In this document: one piece after another, positions 41,768-52,470 of the stretch
How the letters are laid out: the number at the start of each line of letters is the position of its first letter
How positions within the stretch are numbered: the first letter of the stretch is position 1
DNA from: Cydia pomonella
Taxonomy: Eukaryota; Arthropoda; Insecta; Lepidoptera; Tortricidae
NCBI RefSeq assembly: GCF_033807575.1
Contig: NW_026907793.1
Span: 62,001 to 126,000 of the forward strand
Direction: 5' to 3'
Length of the DNA: 64,000 bases
Notes under the pieces: generated by a model
Databases searched by the model: none
Told to the model about the DNA's origin: nothing
What the model saw: the letters and a program-made list of their open reading frames with translations, nothing else
Translations under genes and position numbers: made by a program

Positions 41768-41875
41768 TTTTATACCACGTCGGTGGCAAACAAGCATACG
41801 ACCCGCCTGATGTTAAGAGGAAAGGGGACGGCCGCTTCTCCAGACTAACGTAGGCCCTTTTTTTCTCTCTGTATA
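41768..41875 (-). repeat. Repeat B-related 3' end
   Basis: ACCACGTCGGTGGCAAACAA and GCATACGACCCGCCTGATGT match the antisense 3' end of repeat B. The remainder differs. Bases 41876-42290 are unassigned. Confidence 0.5.
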
Positions 41876-42296
41876 TTGATATTATGGAAAATATTTTTAC
41901 ATAACTTGATGTATATTAACCATCTCTATGCTCCTACGATTGACTTTTTTAGGTTGATAGTTACCTTCTCTTATAGTTTTTCAAAACCACCAGCCAAATT
42001 TGATTCGAATCTAACGAAAAAAAGAATTGCTTAGACAATAAAAGGCCTAGAAATGGTATATATATCTGCAAATTTCGGACGATTCCGGATACTGCTTTAT
42101 GGTGTTTATGTGTCGCCCGGTAATGGCGGAAGTTGCTTACGGCTGTCTATGGCCATAGATAAACCAGGGTTTATGGTTTATTTAGTTTCTGGTACATGAA
42201 ACTATGGTTGGCATCGGAAATGATTTTAAATGCAATTTTTAATAAAATTTAATTGCTGTGTGACTGGTCATGAAATGAGGACGATCCAGCGACTAT

Positions 42297-42564
42297 CGGC
42301 TCGATTCGAAGAATGATTAAGACAAGTTTAAGATCTTTAAAAGATCGATACCTAAACGACATGTCAAAATTGACGTTTATTTAGATTCCGCTGTGATCCT
42401 AATAAGATCACAGATAAGTTGAATATTTCTAACGTCAAAGTGACATTGGTTGCCCGAATCGAGCTGCTTCTGTCAATTATACGAAATACAAACTATATCT
42501 AAATGAGAACTTATATAAACCAGAACTTATCGTTATAGTGTCTCATTCTTCGAATCGGACCGAT
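42297..42564 (+). mobile_element. MITE with GATTCGAAGAATGA ends, copy 1
   Basis: GGCTCGATTCGAAGAATGA at the left and TCATTCTTCGAATCGGACCG at the right are inverted ends. The interior contains CGACATGTCAAAATTGACGT and AGTGACATTGGTTGCCCGAA. The same sequence occurs inverted at 46497-46765. No clear target duplication. Confidence 0.75.
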
Positions 42565-43150
42565 GGTCACATCACTATAGCGTGGCATGGACTGACAGAT
42601 GAGCATCGCGGCAATGGCGGCGCCGTATTGGAGTTTCCCAAGTTATGTCTGTTTTTATTGTATTAAATCCTTTAATTAATTATGATTGGTGTATTTAGTT
42701 TAACAATATTCAGAATACTTAATAGATATAAAATGTAAAAACCCGTGCGATGAGTATATTTTCCAACTTCCTTCGGCTTATTCTACCGCCATTTTGCATC
42801 GGAATATTTATATCTACGTATTATAATCAGGCCTGTATCATATCATTATCTAGATGTTTAATATTTTGATCTCTCCATCATATCGATGACATCTTTACAA
42901 GTTTCCATTTAAACAAGTATTGTGTAACTTGCCTTAAATGGTGTCTCGTTTCTATTAGTGTGGGTGGAAGACATCTTTTTACTAGCCAAGAAAACAGTAA
43001 ATTAATGTAGGAACGGTTTAAACTTATGCTGTTTTTCTTTCTATAAGCAATTCTGTTTAAATATTGCCTTGTTTTTGTACCGTCCATGTATTCCGTGTTT
43101 TGTAAGCCAACGAGTGTTTTTAAATGCCAATGGGCACTCATTTCATGTTG
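42565..43150. other. Unassigned sequence
   Basis: Contains GCGGCAATGGCGGCGCCGTA near 42609 and AT-rich stretches. An 87-codon minus frame (42878-43141) with KTLVGLQNTEYMDGTKTRQY might be a fragment of a mobile-element protein, but I cannot place it. Confidence 0.35.
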
Positions 43151-43154
43151 AGCC

Positions 43155-43785
43155 CTGCTCAGTGTAGGGTTCCGTAGTTACCATTCTGTCAGAATAGGTT
43201 AAACGGGGGCTATTAGTAAGTATCATGTACATTACAAGCATAAGGGAGTACGTTCGCAGCTCTTTGCACGTCTTTTTACTTAGAAGACTTTTTGCAATAA
43301 CTTAAAAACGGCTGGACCGATATTGTTTGCTACAGTTTTCATTGAAAGTATTTATTAAGGTATTATGCATTTTTTCATATTTTTGGATCCATGGTTCAAA
43401 AGTTAGAGGGAGAGGGCCGGGGGGGGGGGGGGGGTAGAAAGCTGCGATTTGGCATGGATACATAAATAATGCATGGCGTCAGAATGGTAAAATAAATACT
43501 ACAACCCAGACAAGTTCTGGAGATCCTTATTAATTTTGAAACACCTATCTAACGATATCTACAACATTGCATTAAAGCGAAAAAAATAAAATTTTAGAGC
43601 TCCCCAAAAATTGTTTGCCTTGTAGTATTTATTTTACCATTCTGACGCCATGCATGATTTATGTATCCATGCCAAATCGCAGCTTTCTAGGAGCAGCACT
43701 AACGATCACAGCAAAGCCGCGGACGGACAGACGGACGGACATTGCGAAACTATAAGGGTTCCTAATGGACTACGGAACCTTCAAA
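43155..43785 (+). repeat. Repeat C-related element with a large internal palindrome
   Basis: GTAGGGTTCCGTAGTTACC at the left and GGACTACGGAACC at the right resemble the ends of repeat C, as does the GGACAGACGGACGGACATTG run. The middle is different. It contains a poly-G run (43420-43434) and a palindrome at 43436-43690. Confidence 0.65.
43436..43690. repeat. 70-bp-arm near-perfect inverted repeat
   Basis: TAGAAAGCTGCGATTTGGCA…AATACTACAA (43436-43505) is mirrored by TTGTAGTATTTATTTTACCA…GCTTTCTAG (43618-43690). The spacer is about 110 bases. Very few mismatches, so the structure is either young or maintained. Confidence 0.85.
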
Positions 43786-44237
43786 AGGCCAGCATAAGTT
43801 GAACCTCGAAAACGTTTCTACTTTTCGTAGTCTGAGATCAAAAACTTTTAGTCTTGGCCGGTTAATACGAAATGTTTCTTAAACTGTTTGACAACCGGCT
43901 AAGATATGTTTAATTTGTACATTTAGTTACCATATTATCGTCAGAATAACACCGTGGGCGTACAGGTGTGGTCACCAACGTGTATTTCTTCTGCTGCTTA
44001 GAAGGAGGAAGGCTAATCAACTGTATTTTACTATAGTATAAATTATCTGAAATGATTTTTTGGCCCAAACTCTAAGCTGTTCAACAAAATGAATTGTTTC
44101 TTTTGTAAACTGCGGTGGCTACCTAATTTCTCATTAATTATAAGGATCAAGCAAGTTCAAAAAGTAATTTTAGCGTTCTATACATATGGTTCAAATTTAT
44201 GTAACAGCTTTTTGTTGTCTCCGAATGTTCGTACCTA

Positions 44238-44330
44238 AGGGCCTACCGCGAACCACGTTCAACGTGTTGCCTCTCTGTCGCACTTGTGAATTCGTACGTA
44301 AGTGTGACAGGGAAGCAACACGTCGTACTA
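44238..44330. mobile_element. Truncated MITE (GGGCCTACCGCGAACCACG type)
   Basis: The left arm AGGGCCTACCGCGAACCACG matches 15056-15156. The right side pairs only in its inner part (GAAGCAACACGT), so the terminal arm is lost. Confidence 0.65.
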
Positions 44331-44600
44331 CATTATCCAAACGTGTTATCTCCGAATGCAGTTATTTGAATTTGAACCATATAAGTAGAACGCTAAAATT
44401 GCCTTTAAAACTTGCTTAATCTTATTGTTTAATTGCTAATACTTTTTGTTTAACAGCTTACAGCGGGATTAAGGCGAAAAAATCATCTGAGATAATTCAT
44501 ACTGTACATACCTTTATGGTTTCCATAAAATTTATGATTATTTCGCCAATATCAAAAAGTGTGTTGTTCGGTAGTTGCTTTTAGTAGTTAAAGTGATAGC

Positions 44601-44692
44601 TGGACTTTACAATGAATTGACACATTTGGACTTTACAATGAATTGCCACATTTGGACTTTACAATGAATTGCCACATTTAGACTTTACAGTC
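44601..44692 (+). repeat. 26-bp tandem repeat, 3.5 units
   Basis: The unit TGGACTTTACAATGAATTGA plus CACATT repeats at 44601, 44627 and 44653, with a partial unit from 44679. Only a few substitutions distinguish the units. Confidence 0.85.
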
Positions 44693-44904
44693 ACGATGAA
44701 ATGACGGGTGTTAACTAAAGAATGGTAGGTACGCGCGTTTGAAGACTAATTCTTAATTAGCTGCACACTTCTACGTTAATTCACTGCATAATAAGGTATC
44801 AATATTGCACTTAGAACAACATTAAAGAGAAAAAAGCATAAATATTATTCGCCATTACGAAGTTCAGCCGGAAAACCATCCTCTTCTAAACATCGATTTA
44901 ATAA

Positions 44905-45230
44905 GTTTGAGGCAAAAATTTCATGTTTAGTACAAGCTTTTATCGCTGACTGTACTCTTTTTCCACAGGCAACTAATACTCATCGAGACAATTCTAAAAA
45001 CCCCAAACACAATTAGGTTGCGTTGTTTTATCACAGAGTTCCTATGGCTACCTCCTGTCTCCATCATCAGATCAGCTTGATGGTACCACAATATTGCATT
45101 GTCACCCGACTTACATATGTATGCAAGTTTTCCGCTTCATCGGAAACCGGGAAGTGGGTCAAATTTAACTTGCAAGATTTGTCCCATACATACTAACAGG
45201 GCAAGTTAAATAAAAGCTTGTAAAAATCAC
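44905..45230 (+). repeat. Dispersed repeat E, second plus copy
   Basis: Colinear with 14622-14945 through TTTATCGCTGACTGTACTC, CACCCGACTTACATATGTAT and ATAAAAGCTTGTA. The 3' part differs by a short replacement near 45180-45205. Confidence 0.75.
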
Positions 45231-45311
45231 ATCAAAATTATTTACATAACTCGATTTATGTTCTGGAAAAAAAAATGTTTGTGTGTGTTGTGTTCTTATA
45301 AGAAACAGGTA

Positions 45312-45497
45312 CAGTCAGCATCAAAAGTAGCGGATCAAACAAGGTTTCAAAAGTATCTACCATTCTGTAACACCTTAACAAAATGTGGTGATTCTATATG
45401 TAGAACAATTAAGACTGTAAAAGATATACTTTTGAATATAAATTTCAGAGATTTATCTGTATTTAGAAAAGTTATCCGGAACTATTGATGCTGACTG
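45312..45497. mobile_element. TA-flanked MITE (CAGTCAGCATCAAAAGTA), copy 2
   Basis: Ends CAGTCAGCATCAAAAGTAGC and TATTGATGCTGACTG, bordered by TA at 45310-45311 and 45498-45499. 186 bp. The right arm has decayed inward of the last 15 bases. Confidence 0.8.
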
Positions 45498-45499
45498 TA

Positions 45500-46495
45500 C
45501 CTATTAGAATTGGCTACTTGACAGTTTTTTGTAAATAATGTAAAATGATCCTGATTTTCCTGAGGATCAAATGTCTATATAGGACTCATGGCACTTAAGC
45601 AACACAAAGGTCAGAAATGAGAGTTAAAGTCTGACGCTCGCACTCGACGATTGAAACGCCTCTAACAAAATGATAGCATGATGTGACGTCACATTATATA
45701 AGTCTGTCCTAAATGTATGGAAGATCAAGGAAATTGCCATTTTGACTTTGAAATATTGCGTTTATGTGTATAGTTGTCATACAATTTATTTTTCAATAAA
45801 ATGGATGGAATCGAATGGTACTATTTTTTTTTTTCTATTTTCGAAGGACAAAAAATTTGTATTTTTTTATAATCTCAGTATATTTTTTTAAATTACACTT
45901 TTTTTTATAATGGATGGCTCATTTCCTATCCATTTAACTAAATTTTGTTATAATATTCAACATGTGTCAAGTACCCAATTCACCTTTGTTGGCAGTAATT
46001 TAATTACTCTATAGTTTAGATTAGTTAAACCATGTAACCAGTAGTTTGGTAACCATGACAATAACATTATTCCTTTTCCATTTACGAAAGACTTTGTTGA
46101 CACTGTTAATTTAGCAAAGACATAAAATTGAATGTCTTTGATCGTAAAATGTTATGTTTATTCTTTAAATCTACATGTTTTGAGGCTCATTAAAGGCATT
46201 TTATTTACTTATAAAATAAAACAACATCAATTGCACTATAAAAATACGGCGATTGACTTTCGCGTTCGTGACTTTTTGGTGTCCTAAAAGACTTATTTTA
46301 GTTTCTTTTCCACAACTACAACTATACTATTCAACGTGTCTCTACTCTCTACCCTCTGGGTAAGGGTATTTAGGGGGGTATGTAGGGGATTAGGGTATTT
46401 CTAACCTATGTACAAAGTCTCATTCCAAACGACACAGTATTAACGAAGAAATGAATGATTTACGATTTAATACTTACTTCGAAACAGCCTGTATC
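45500..46495. other. Unassigned AT-rich sequence with one CRE/TATA pairing
   Basis: ATGTGACGTCACAT (45681-45694) is a 14-bp palindrome around a perfect TGACGTCA. It is followed at once by TATATAA (45695-45701). No exon is recognised downstream. The rest is T- and A-rich without identified repeats. Confidence 0.35.
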
Positions 46496-46496
46496 A

Positions 46497-46765
46497 GCCC
46501 AATTCGAAGAATGAAATACGATAACGATAAGTTTTGGTATAGATAAGTTCTCATTTAGATATCGTTTGTATGTCGTATATTTGACAGAAGTAGCTCGATT
46601 CGGGCAACCAATGTCACTTTGACGTTAGAAATATCGTAGACAGATCTTATTGGGATCACTGCGGAATCGAAATAAACGTCAATTTTGACATGTCGTTTAG
46701 TTATCGATCTTTTAAAGATCTTTCCAAGATCTTGAACGTGTCTTAATTATATTTCGAATCGGGCC
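46497..46765 (-). mobile_element. MITE with GATTCGAAGAATGA ends, copy 2 (inverted)
   Basis: Reverse complement of 42297-42564 with moderate divergence: TCGGGCAACCAATGTCACTT and TTTTGACATGTCGTTTAG are shared. Ends AATTCGAAGAATGA and ATTTCGAATCGGGCC. Confidence 0.75.
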
Positions 46766-46860
46766 GTCAGTAGATGCACGGTAATTAAAGAGTCACTTTA
46801 ATATTCTCCTCACTGTGAACGACTAATAGTATAGTATGCTCCTATTAATTGATGAATGAA

Positions 46861-46914
46861 TGAATGAATAAAATACTTTGAATGAATGAAATACTTTGAA
46901 TGAATGAAATACTT
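46861..46914 (+). repeat. 18-bp tandem repeat, three units, then a LINE-like tail
   Basis: TGAATGAATGAAATACTT is repeated three times, the first with two substitutions. ACTTTATTGCGACAAACATG follows, resembling an antisense LINE tail. Bases 46920-47330 are otherwise unassigned. Confidence 0.75.
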
Positions 46915-47340
46915 TATTGCGACAAACATGATATACATAAGATGGTAGGTACTAGGTAGATTATTGTTGAGTAGTATTACATTTTAGCCACAAAATGGCA
47001 AGCAAAATTAATTTTTACTCCTAAAATAAATATTAATGTGAAATGACATGCTATAAGAATGAATATGATGATTTATTTGAATTAATTTAGCTTAATTTTT
47101 TTTTAATGTTTATCTAATCAAATAATTTACCATATTAAAACATTCCTGAGAAGGAACTTTACTCGGGATCTCGGTCAATGTCCAGAGAGTAGATACACGT
47201 TGTATATAACTTATAGGTACTATAGTTGTGTCGAAACTAAAGTTATTCATAACTTATTTATAGACCTTTCTTGAGATTTTTCTCGTAAATTTGATTCATA
47301 ATGATACATTTATCTTCGATCTTTAAGCCATATACGAGTA

Positions 47341-47446
47341 CACTAGGGGACAAATGTCGAGCGACACGTGTCGAGTGGCAGACTGCAAGACATGTGAAGT
47401 GAAGTTCGGCAATGTCGCGCCACTTCACCCGATTTGTCGTCTAGTG
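47341..47446. mobile_element. TA-flanked MITE (CACTAG ends)
   Basis: CACTAGGGGACAAATGTCG and CGATTTGTCGTCTAGTG are inverted ends with a few mismatches. They are bordered by TA at 47339-47340 and 47447-47448. 106 bp, with GTCGAGCGACACGTGTCGAG inside. Confidence 0.7.
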
Positions 47447-47639
47447 TATCCCTAGCTTTATATTCTATGACAAATATCGTAGATCTCCGGGCAAGAACTG
47501 GTAATAAATGAATAAACCTATTATTTTATTTACCTTTAATTTTTTTTTTATTCAATATTTCGATATCACGGTTTATATCCCGGCCGATTTAAGTCTAGTG
47601 AAACTAACCGTGAATCATTAAAAACTGTTTTTTTTTTCA

Positions 47640-47770
47640 ATTTTGGATAGAATGCGTCCAAGCCGTGCTGCCATCTCCTTTTCGATATGCCTGTACCCCG
47701 TCCTGTACCATCTATGGTGTACCGTGGGGGGACCCACAATGGTTACTGAGTGGGAACTCAGTAACCATTT
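47640..47770 (-). pseudogene. LINE ORF2 C-terminus (family T10), decayed
   Basis: Antisense to CCATCTCCTTTTCG…CCGTCCTGTACCATCTATGG, matching 63600-63805 with a small duplication GTTACTGAGTGGGAACTCAG (47740-47760) that is itself palindromic. Bases 47771-48570 hold nothing I recognise. Confidence 0.55.
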
Positions 47771-48574
47771 TGGCCCTCATTTCCAAATGCCAATGACATG
47801 GCTAAGTGGAGAAAACGAGGCCGTGGGACACTAATTAGGCCAACAAAAAAAATTAGAGGTACAGGTTTGATCTTCACTTTAATATCCCTGTAAGAAACAC
47901 ACGTAACAACAAAGAACGGCATATCTAAAGACATCCTCAAAGATAATAACATGTAATGTAAGTGACCCTATTACCGCCTATTAGAGGTACAGCGGTGTAA
48001 CGAGGGCTAATTTGATCAGCGTCTATTTCAAAGGCTGCTTGAGGAAACATAAATATAAATAAATCATGTAATTAAAGTCTATGAGATCCAAAAATACGGG
48101 CAGTCGTTAAGGTGGCCGCTTTTACACCGATGTGAACCGACGAACATTATATTAACCCCTGATGCAAAAACCTACAAAGCAATCTACATATTTCTGACAG
48201 TTTATTTGACTGTAGCTTCAACGTATTTGCCGATTTGGATGCGTTTTTTACGTGAAAGGTTGGATCAGCTCTTTTCCAAAATAATGTAACGCATTTTTGG
48301 CATAAAATAAACTATAGGCTGTACTCCTAAAACTGATCAATATTTGTTCAGCGACTTTTAAAAATAACTTGTGTATACTTTAATGTTTATTCTAAGACGC
48401 AATCTGTTACGAATTATATTTAAAGCGTAACTAGGTACGTCAATTACACTGATGACAGCATACATTGAAGATAGTATTTAATTTATAAGAAAAATGGGAA
48501 GTCTACAGACTTCATGATTTTAAAAAGTTATTGAACAAAAGTGTTATATTTTAAGGAGTACAATCTATTTTTTT

Positions 48575-48850
48575 TAATGGGGGATAGGCAGGCGTTTGAC
48601 CACGATCACACCTGATGGTAAGTGATGATGCGGTCTACGGTGGAGCACGCTTACCTATGAGATACCTGTTTACTCTAGCCTCGAAGAGATTCAGATTGTA
48701 CTCATACGGAAACACAGACTCGGGCAGGGCATTCCACACCTTGGCAGCTCGCATAAGGAATGTTGAAGCGAAACGCTTCGTGCGTATTTGTGGAGTACCA
48801 ACCATGAAGCGATGCCGAAGTGCCGATTGTCTGGTAGTCCGATGGTGAAA
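48575..48850 (-). pseudogene. Jockey-like LINE ORF2 C-terminus and 3' end
   Basis: The minus strand encodes RTKRFASTFLMRAAKVWNAL, then PESVFPYEYNLNLFEARVNR and YLIGKRAPP with a stop. This is the classical RAAKVWN.LP ending of jockey-like LINE proteins. About 60 bases of 3' sequence (CTTACCATCAGG, GCCTGCCTATCCCCC) follow. The plus frame 48615-48845 is its shadow. A shorter copy sits inside repeat B at 52146. Confidence 0.75.
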
Positions 48851-48884
48851 TGGGGACGGAGGAATAAAAATAAAAATAATAATA

Positions 48885-49085
48885 ATTCAGCCTATATACG
48901 TCCCACTGCTGGGCACAGGCCTCCTCTCATGCGCGAGAGAGCTCGGGCTATATAGTCCCCACGCTAGCCCAATGCGGATTGGGGACTTCACATACACCTT
49001 TGAATTTCTTCGCAGATGTGTGCAGGTTTCCTCACGATGTTTTCCTTCACCGAAAAGCTAGTGGTAAATATCAAATGAAATAAGT
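48885..49085 (-). repeat. LINE 3' end (family T9)
   Basis: TACGTCCCACTGCTGGGCAC, GCCCAATGCGGATTGGGGAC and GAAGGAAAACATCGTGAGG (minus strand) form a tail I recall as very common in Lepidoptera, ending at GTAAATATCAAATG. A fragment and its inverse lie at 53654-53691. Bases 49090-49595 are unassigned. Confidence 0.65.
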
Positions 49086-49599
49086 TTGTTTAATTATTTG
49101 CTCGTGTTACAGGCCCCACTCTGTGTAAAATCAATTCGGCTACATCCATTACAACACGGTGTAACGTCAATCTTTAATTTGTAACACCAAAATAAACATA
49201 ACAGGAGTTGCGTCGCTTTTGGAAAGTCGTCCAAACAAGTGACGTGAAAGCTTTAGGGATAGAGCTTTGAATTTAATTAAGCTGCTAAGTAAACTTACAA
49301 TTATCACTTGTGCTTAAGTTGAGTTGGTTATCCTGTGTGGAGTGACGTAACTTGAATATTTATTGTTTTGAGCGCGTCTTGAGTTTGAAACCTAAACTTG
49401 TACCATCTTTATTTCTTCTTTTTAATGATTCACACTTGGTATAATTATGTATGTATTAATATATGTATGTTTATTTGTATTAAGTATATGAGTAAGTTTA
49501 TCAATATATAGTTTATATTCATATACGAGTATAGTCTCGGTTACAAATTCATTTACTTTAAAAGACACTGCACCTACTTAATCTTTCTGGTTTAACTTA

Positions 49600-49690
49600 T
49601 TGGTTGATTGGTAGAGAATGCCTTAAGGCATTAAGTCCGCCATTTGTACCTTCATGTATTGTGCAATAAAGATTAAATAAATAAATTTCT
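49600..49690 (+). repeat. LINE 3' end (family T3)
   Basis: GGTAGAGAATGCCTTAAGGC, AAGTCCGCCATTTGTACC and TGTGCAATAAAGATTAAATA, ending (AAAT)n. Plus-strand counterpart of the insert at 15704-15885. Confidence 0.75.
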
Positions 49691-49837
49691 GCAATTTAAA
49701 ATTTATACTTTTTAAGTATAGATCAGCGGCAATATCATGGCAATATCACCTCTATTTCAACTTCTCTTTGGTGAGAGTATCGGCACCTTTTGTCAGCCTA
49801 ACAACATAAAGTTTCTTGAACCTTAGGAACGCTGCTA

Positions 49838-50557
49838 ATAGTATTTTATGCAACAGTTGTATAAGAAGGGTCAAAAAAGGCGAGTGGCGTGAGTTACAAT
49901 GTGAGCCGGAGCCGAAGGCGTAGGCGAACATTGTAAAGGAATACGCCACGAGAATTTTTTGACCTACTTATACAACGTTGCATACAATATTTTTCCTACG
50001 AGTCAACAGAAATAAATCTTAATTTAGGTAAACAAATTACAGCAAAAGTATATAGCCAAGACGCGCGAGCATATACCTTGTTACGCGCCCGGCCCGCCCC
50101 GGGCCGCGGCCGGCCGGTCAGCGACACCTCCTCGTAACTCATGAGGCCCTGGTACTTGCTACTTGCTAAATTAATTTTTTGGACAGTTTTTTCTCAATTT
50201 TGGCCACCGTAGCCTACGGAGACTAACAAGCAACGCTAAGCGATCTTCGTAGTCTATGGGTGTTGCTATATTACGGGTGTCACATGCGTGTTTCTGACTT
50301 ATGAAGTAATTGTTTTTACTATGCAACCAAATGAATATTTTGTAAGTTGGCATCAATGCACTTAGTTTAAAACTGTATTCGTTTTGGTTTTGTTAGGTTG
50401 GTAGCCATTAATCGCAGTAACGTTATAGCTTATAAAAGCACAAGAGCTTTTATGAGGAATAGACAATATAGACTTTTCTTGAAACCTTTTATGTATGTTC
50501 TTATATTCGTGTTAATGAATGCATAAATGACAGATAACAGTAGAGGAGTAGGAAAAG
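49838..50557 (+). repeat. 0.7-kb duplicated segment, copy 1
   Basis: Begins TAGTATTTTATGCAACAGTT and ends AGTAGAGGAGTAGGAAAA. The first 155 bases are the fold-back MITE seen interrupted at 35096. The next 560 bases include a very GC-rich block (CGCCCGGCCCGCCCCGGGCC, 50084-50120) and GTGTTGCTATATTACGGGTG. Nearly identical to 52896-53578. No coding frame. Confidence 0.9.
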
Positions 50558-50607
50558 GTATTTTTGAAACAGGAAGGCTACGCTATAGGACATGAATATT
50601 ATACTCG

Positions 50608-50854
50608 TAGGACATTATTACACAAATTGACTAAGTCCCACAGTAAGCTCAATAAGGCTTGTGTTGAGGGTACTTAGACAACGATATATTATAATATATA
50701 AATATTTATAAATACTTAAATACATAGAAAACATCCATGACTCAGGAACAAATATCCATGCTCATCACACGAATAAATGCCCTTACCAGGATTTGAACCC
50801 GGGACCATCAGCTTCGTAGGCAGGGTCACTACCCACTAGGCCAAACCGGTCGTC
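50608..50854 (-). mobile_element. tRNA-derived SINE copy 10
   Basis: Minus orientation and highly similar to copies 1 and 6, with intact boxes. The tail is short (GTAGGACATTATTACACAAA). It lies about 50 bases right of the 0.7-kb segment. Confidence 0.85.
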
Positions 50855-50968
50855 AAAATAATAATATGTATATGTATATACAATTTTTCGAGATTTGGCG
50901 TTTTTAGGTTAGAAATTGTAAGGAGATGACATCTATCAGCGTACCAATCCTGTTTGAAAAATACTATA

Positions 50969-51121
50969 GAGTTAGATCAAGTTAAGTTGACAGCGATTTT
51001 GATAGTCCAGACTGTGTAAGTGTTAATTAAACGTGATAATTTAATCGAAGTTGGACGTTTCAAATAATACATGGACTGTCTGGGCTATCAAAATAACTTC
51101 TAGCTAAGTTAAGTCTAACTC
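50969..51121. mobile_element. TA-flanked MITE (GAGTTAGATCAAGTTAAGTT), copy 2
   Basis: GAGTTAGATCAAGTTAAGTTG pairs with AAGTTAAGTCTAACTC at the right, and the inner AGTCCAGACTG pairs with CATGGACTGTCTGGGCT-type sequence. TA borders at 50967-50968 and 51122-51123. Diverged relative of 38729-38861. Bases 51240-51330 hold an imperfect direct repeat of about 48 bp (TTAAGATATGTTTTTGATTT). Confidence 0.75.
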
Positions 51122-51671
51122 TATAAGGATTAAAAGTTAAATTGCGGTCTAATTATACGACACAGTTTTAGAGATATCTCTCTCAACTGATTCGCATAGG
51201 CGTGAGAGAGAGTACGCATGCTGGCGAAGCGGAATAAATTAAGATATGTTTTTGATTTCCTTTTCTCTGCAAATTTATTGTAATCTTAAGATATCTTTTT
51301 GACTTCCTTTTTTATGCAGATTTATTGTAGGTAACTCAACATAAATAAAAGACAAAACACAAACATCGCTTTCAAAACTTGTCACATATAAAACCCGAAA
51401 ATAATCATAATAAAAAGGAAACCTTTGCCAAAAAAACGAATCAAGCGTGCTTTTGACGTAAGCCGTTTTTTCACAAACAACTCTTTTTACGCTTTTATTT
51501 TTTGGCCTTTTTAATTTGTCGCAGTCAACGGGAAATTTATGTAGACAAGTTGATAAAGGGATAATAGCAGTAAATTATAAATATAACAGTTTGTTAACGA
51601 GATGAGTTGATAATCTTGCTAAAAATAAAGATGAAGATAGTTTGTTTTCCAAGTAGACATAATACAATATT

Positions 51672-51935
51672 TGCGCTTATGAGCGTCAAATAAAGATACG
51701 CCGGCTCTAACCCTACACCTCTGGGGGCTTACCGCGAAAACCGAAATTCGCAAATTGCGGGGATCTTTCTCTTTTACTCTTACTAAGACGTGATTAGAGT
51801 GACAGAGAAAAATGCCCGCCATTGACGAACTTCGATTTTCCCGGTAGGTGCCCTGACCCGAGAAGATTTAAATCCCTCCTAAATTGTAGGAGGGTATCCC
51901 AATATGGGACCGGCAAGAAACTCGGCGGGACCTTT
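51672..51935 (-). repeat. LINE 3' end (family T1), split by a MITE
   Basis: Antisense ACGTCAAATAAAGATACGCC, then CTCTG, then, after the MITE, CTGACCCGAGAAGATTTAAA and GGGACCGGCAAGAAACTCGG. The undisturbed order is seen at 3836-4165. Confidence 0.75.
51723..51851. mobile_element. Palindromic MITE in the T1 tail
   Basis: GGGGCTTACCGCGAAAACCG and CGATTTTCCCGGTAGGTGCC form imperfect inverted ends, with ATTCGCAAATTGCGGGGATC inside. CTG occurs on both sides and may be a 3-bp duplication. Related by its ends to 15056-15156. Confidence 0.75.
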
Positions 51936-52006
51936 TCAAAACATCTTATAACTAACATTTAATGCATGTTAGTTATAAGATGTTTTGAAAAGGTCCCGGA
52001 AAAAAT

Positions 52007-52470
52007 GGACCCGGGTACGTCCTTAAACTACGTCCAAAAGGGAGGAATGGGCATTGTGAATGTCATCTCGCTTTGTGTGGTAGGGCACAGCCAGTGGATG
52101 TCATTCCAGATCTAGAACACAGCTCAACTGGGGAAGTACCTCCCCCTTTTTTATATAAAGATAGGCAGGCGTTTGACAACGATCTCACCTGATGGTAAGT
52201 GATGATGCGGTCTACGGTGGAGCACGCTTACCTATGAGATACCTATTTACCCTAGCCTTGAAGAGACCCAGAAAACCGCAGCCAAACAACACTAGACCCT
52301 ACTCATAGTGTTGTGTTCCTGCCGGTGAGTAAAGTTGCCAGAGCTCAACGATGGTGCGGAGTGTTAGGGTCAGCAACAAGCATATAACTCCTCTGGAGTT
52401 GCAGGTGTGCATAGGCTATGGAGACTGTTTACCATCAGACGGGCCGTATGCTTGTTTGTCACCGTTGTAG
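52007..52470 (+). repeat. Dispersed repeat B, split by a LINE tail
   Basis: GGACCCGGGTACGTCCTTAA to ACCATCAGACGGGCCGTATG. The normal CCTCCACCTTACAGAAAACC is broken after CCTCC by about 120 foreign bases. The preceding 51935-52000 contains a 26-bp-arm palindrome, AAAACATCTTATAACTAACA against its complement. Confidence 0.8.
52146..52268 (-). mobile_element. 5'-truncated jockey-like LINE insertion in repeat B
   Basis: Minus-strand end of the LINE at 48575-48850: AGGTATCTCATAGGTAAGCG, CTTACCATCAGG, GCCTGCCTATC, then a TATAAAAAA tail. Its boundaries are set by the flanking repeat B sequence, so this is a clean short insertion of a dead LINE. Confidence 0.75.

Noticed and set aside
44601..44692. 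CRISPR-like array
   Set aside because: The 26-bp units are directly adjacent with no spacers. It is an ordinary tandem repeat in a eukaryotic genome.
48615..48845. 77-codon plus frame
   Set aside because: The opposite strand reads RAAKVWNALPESVFPYEYNL, a clear LINE protein end.
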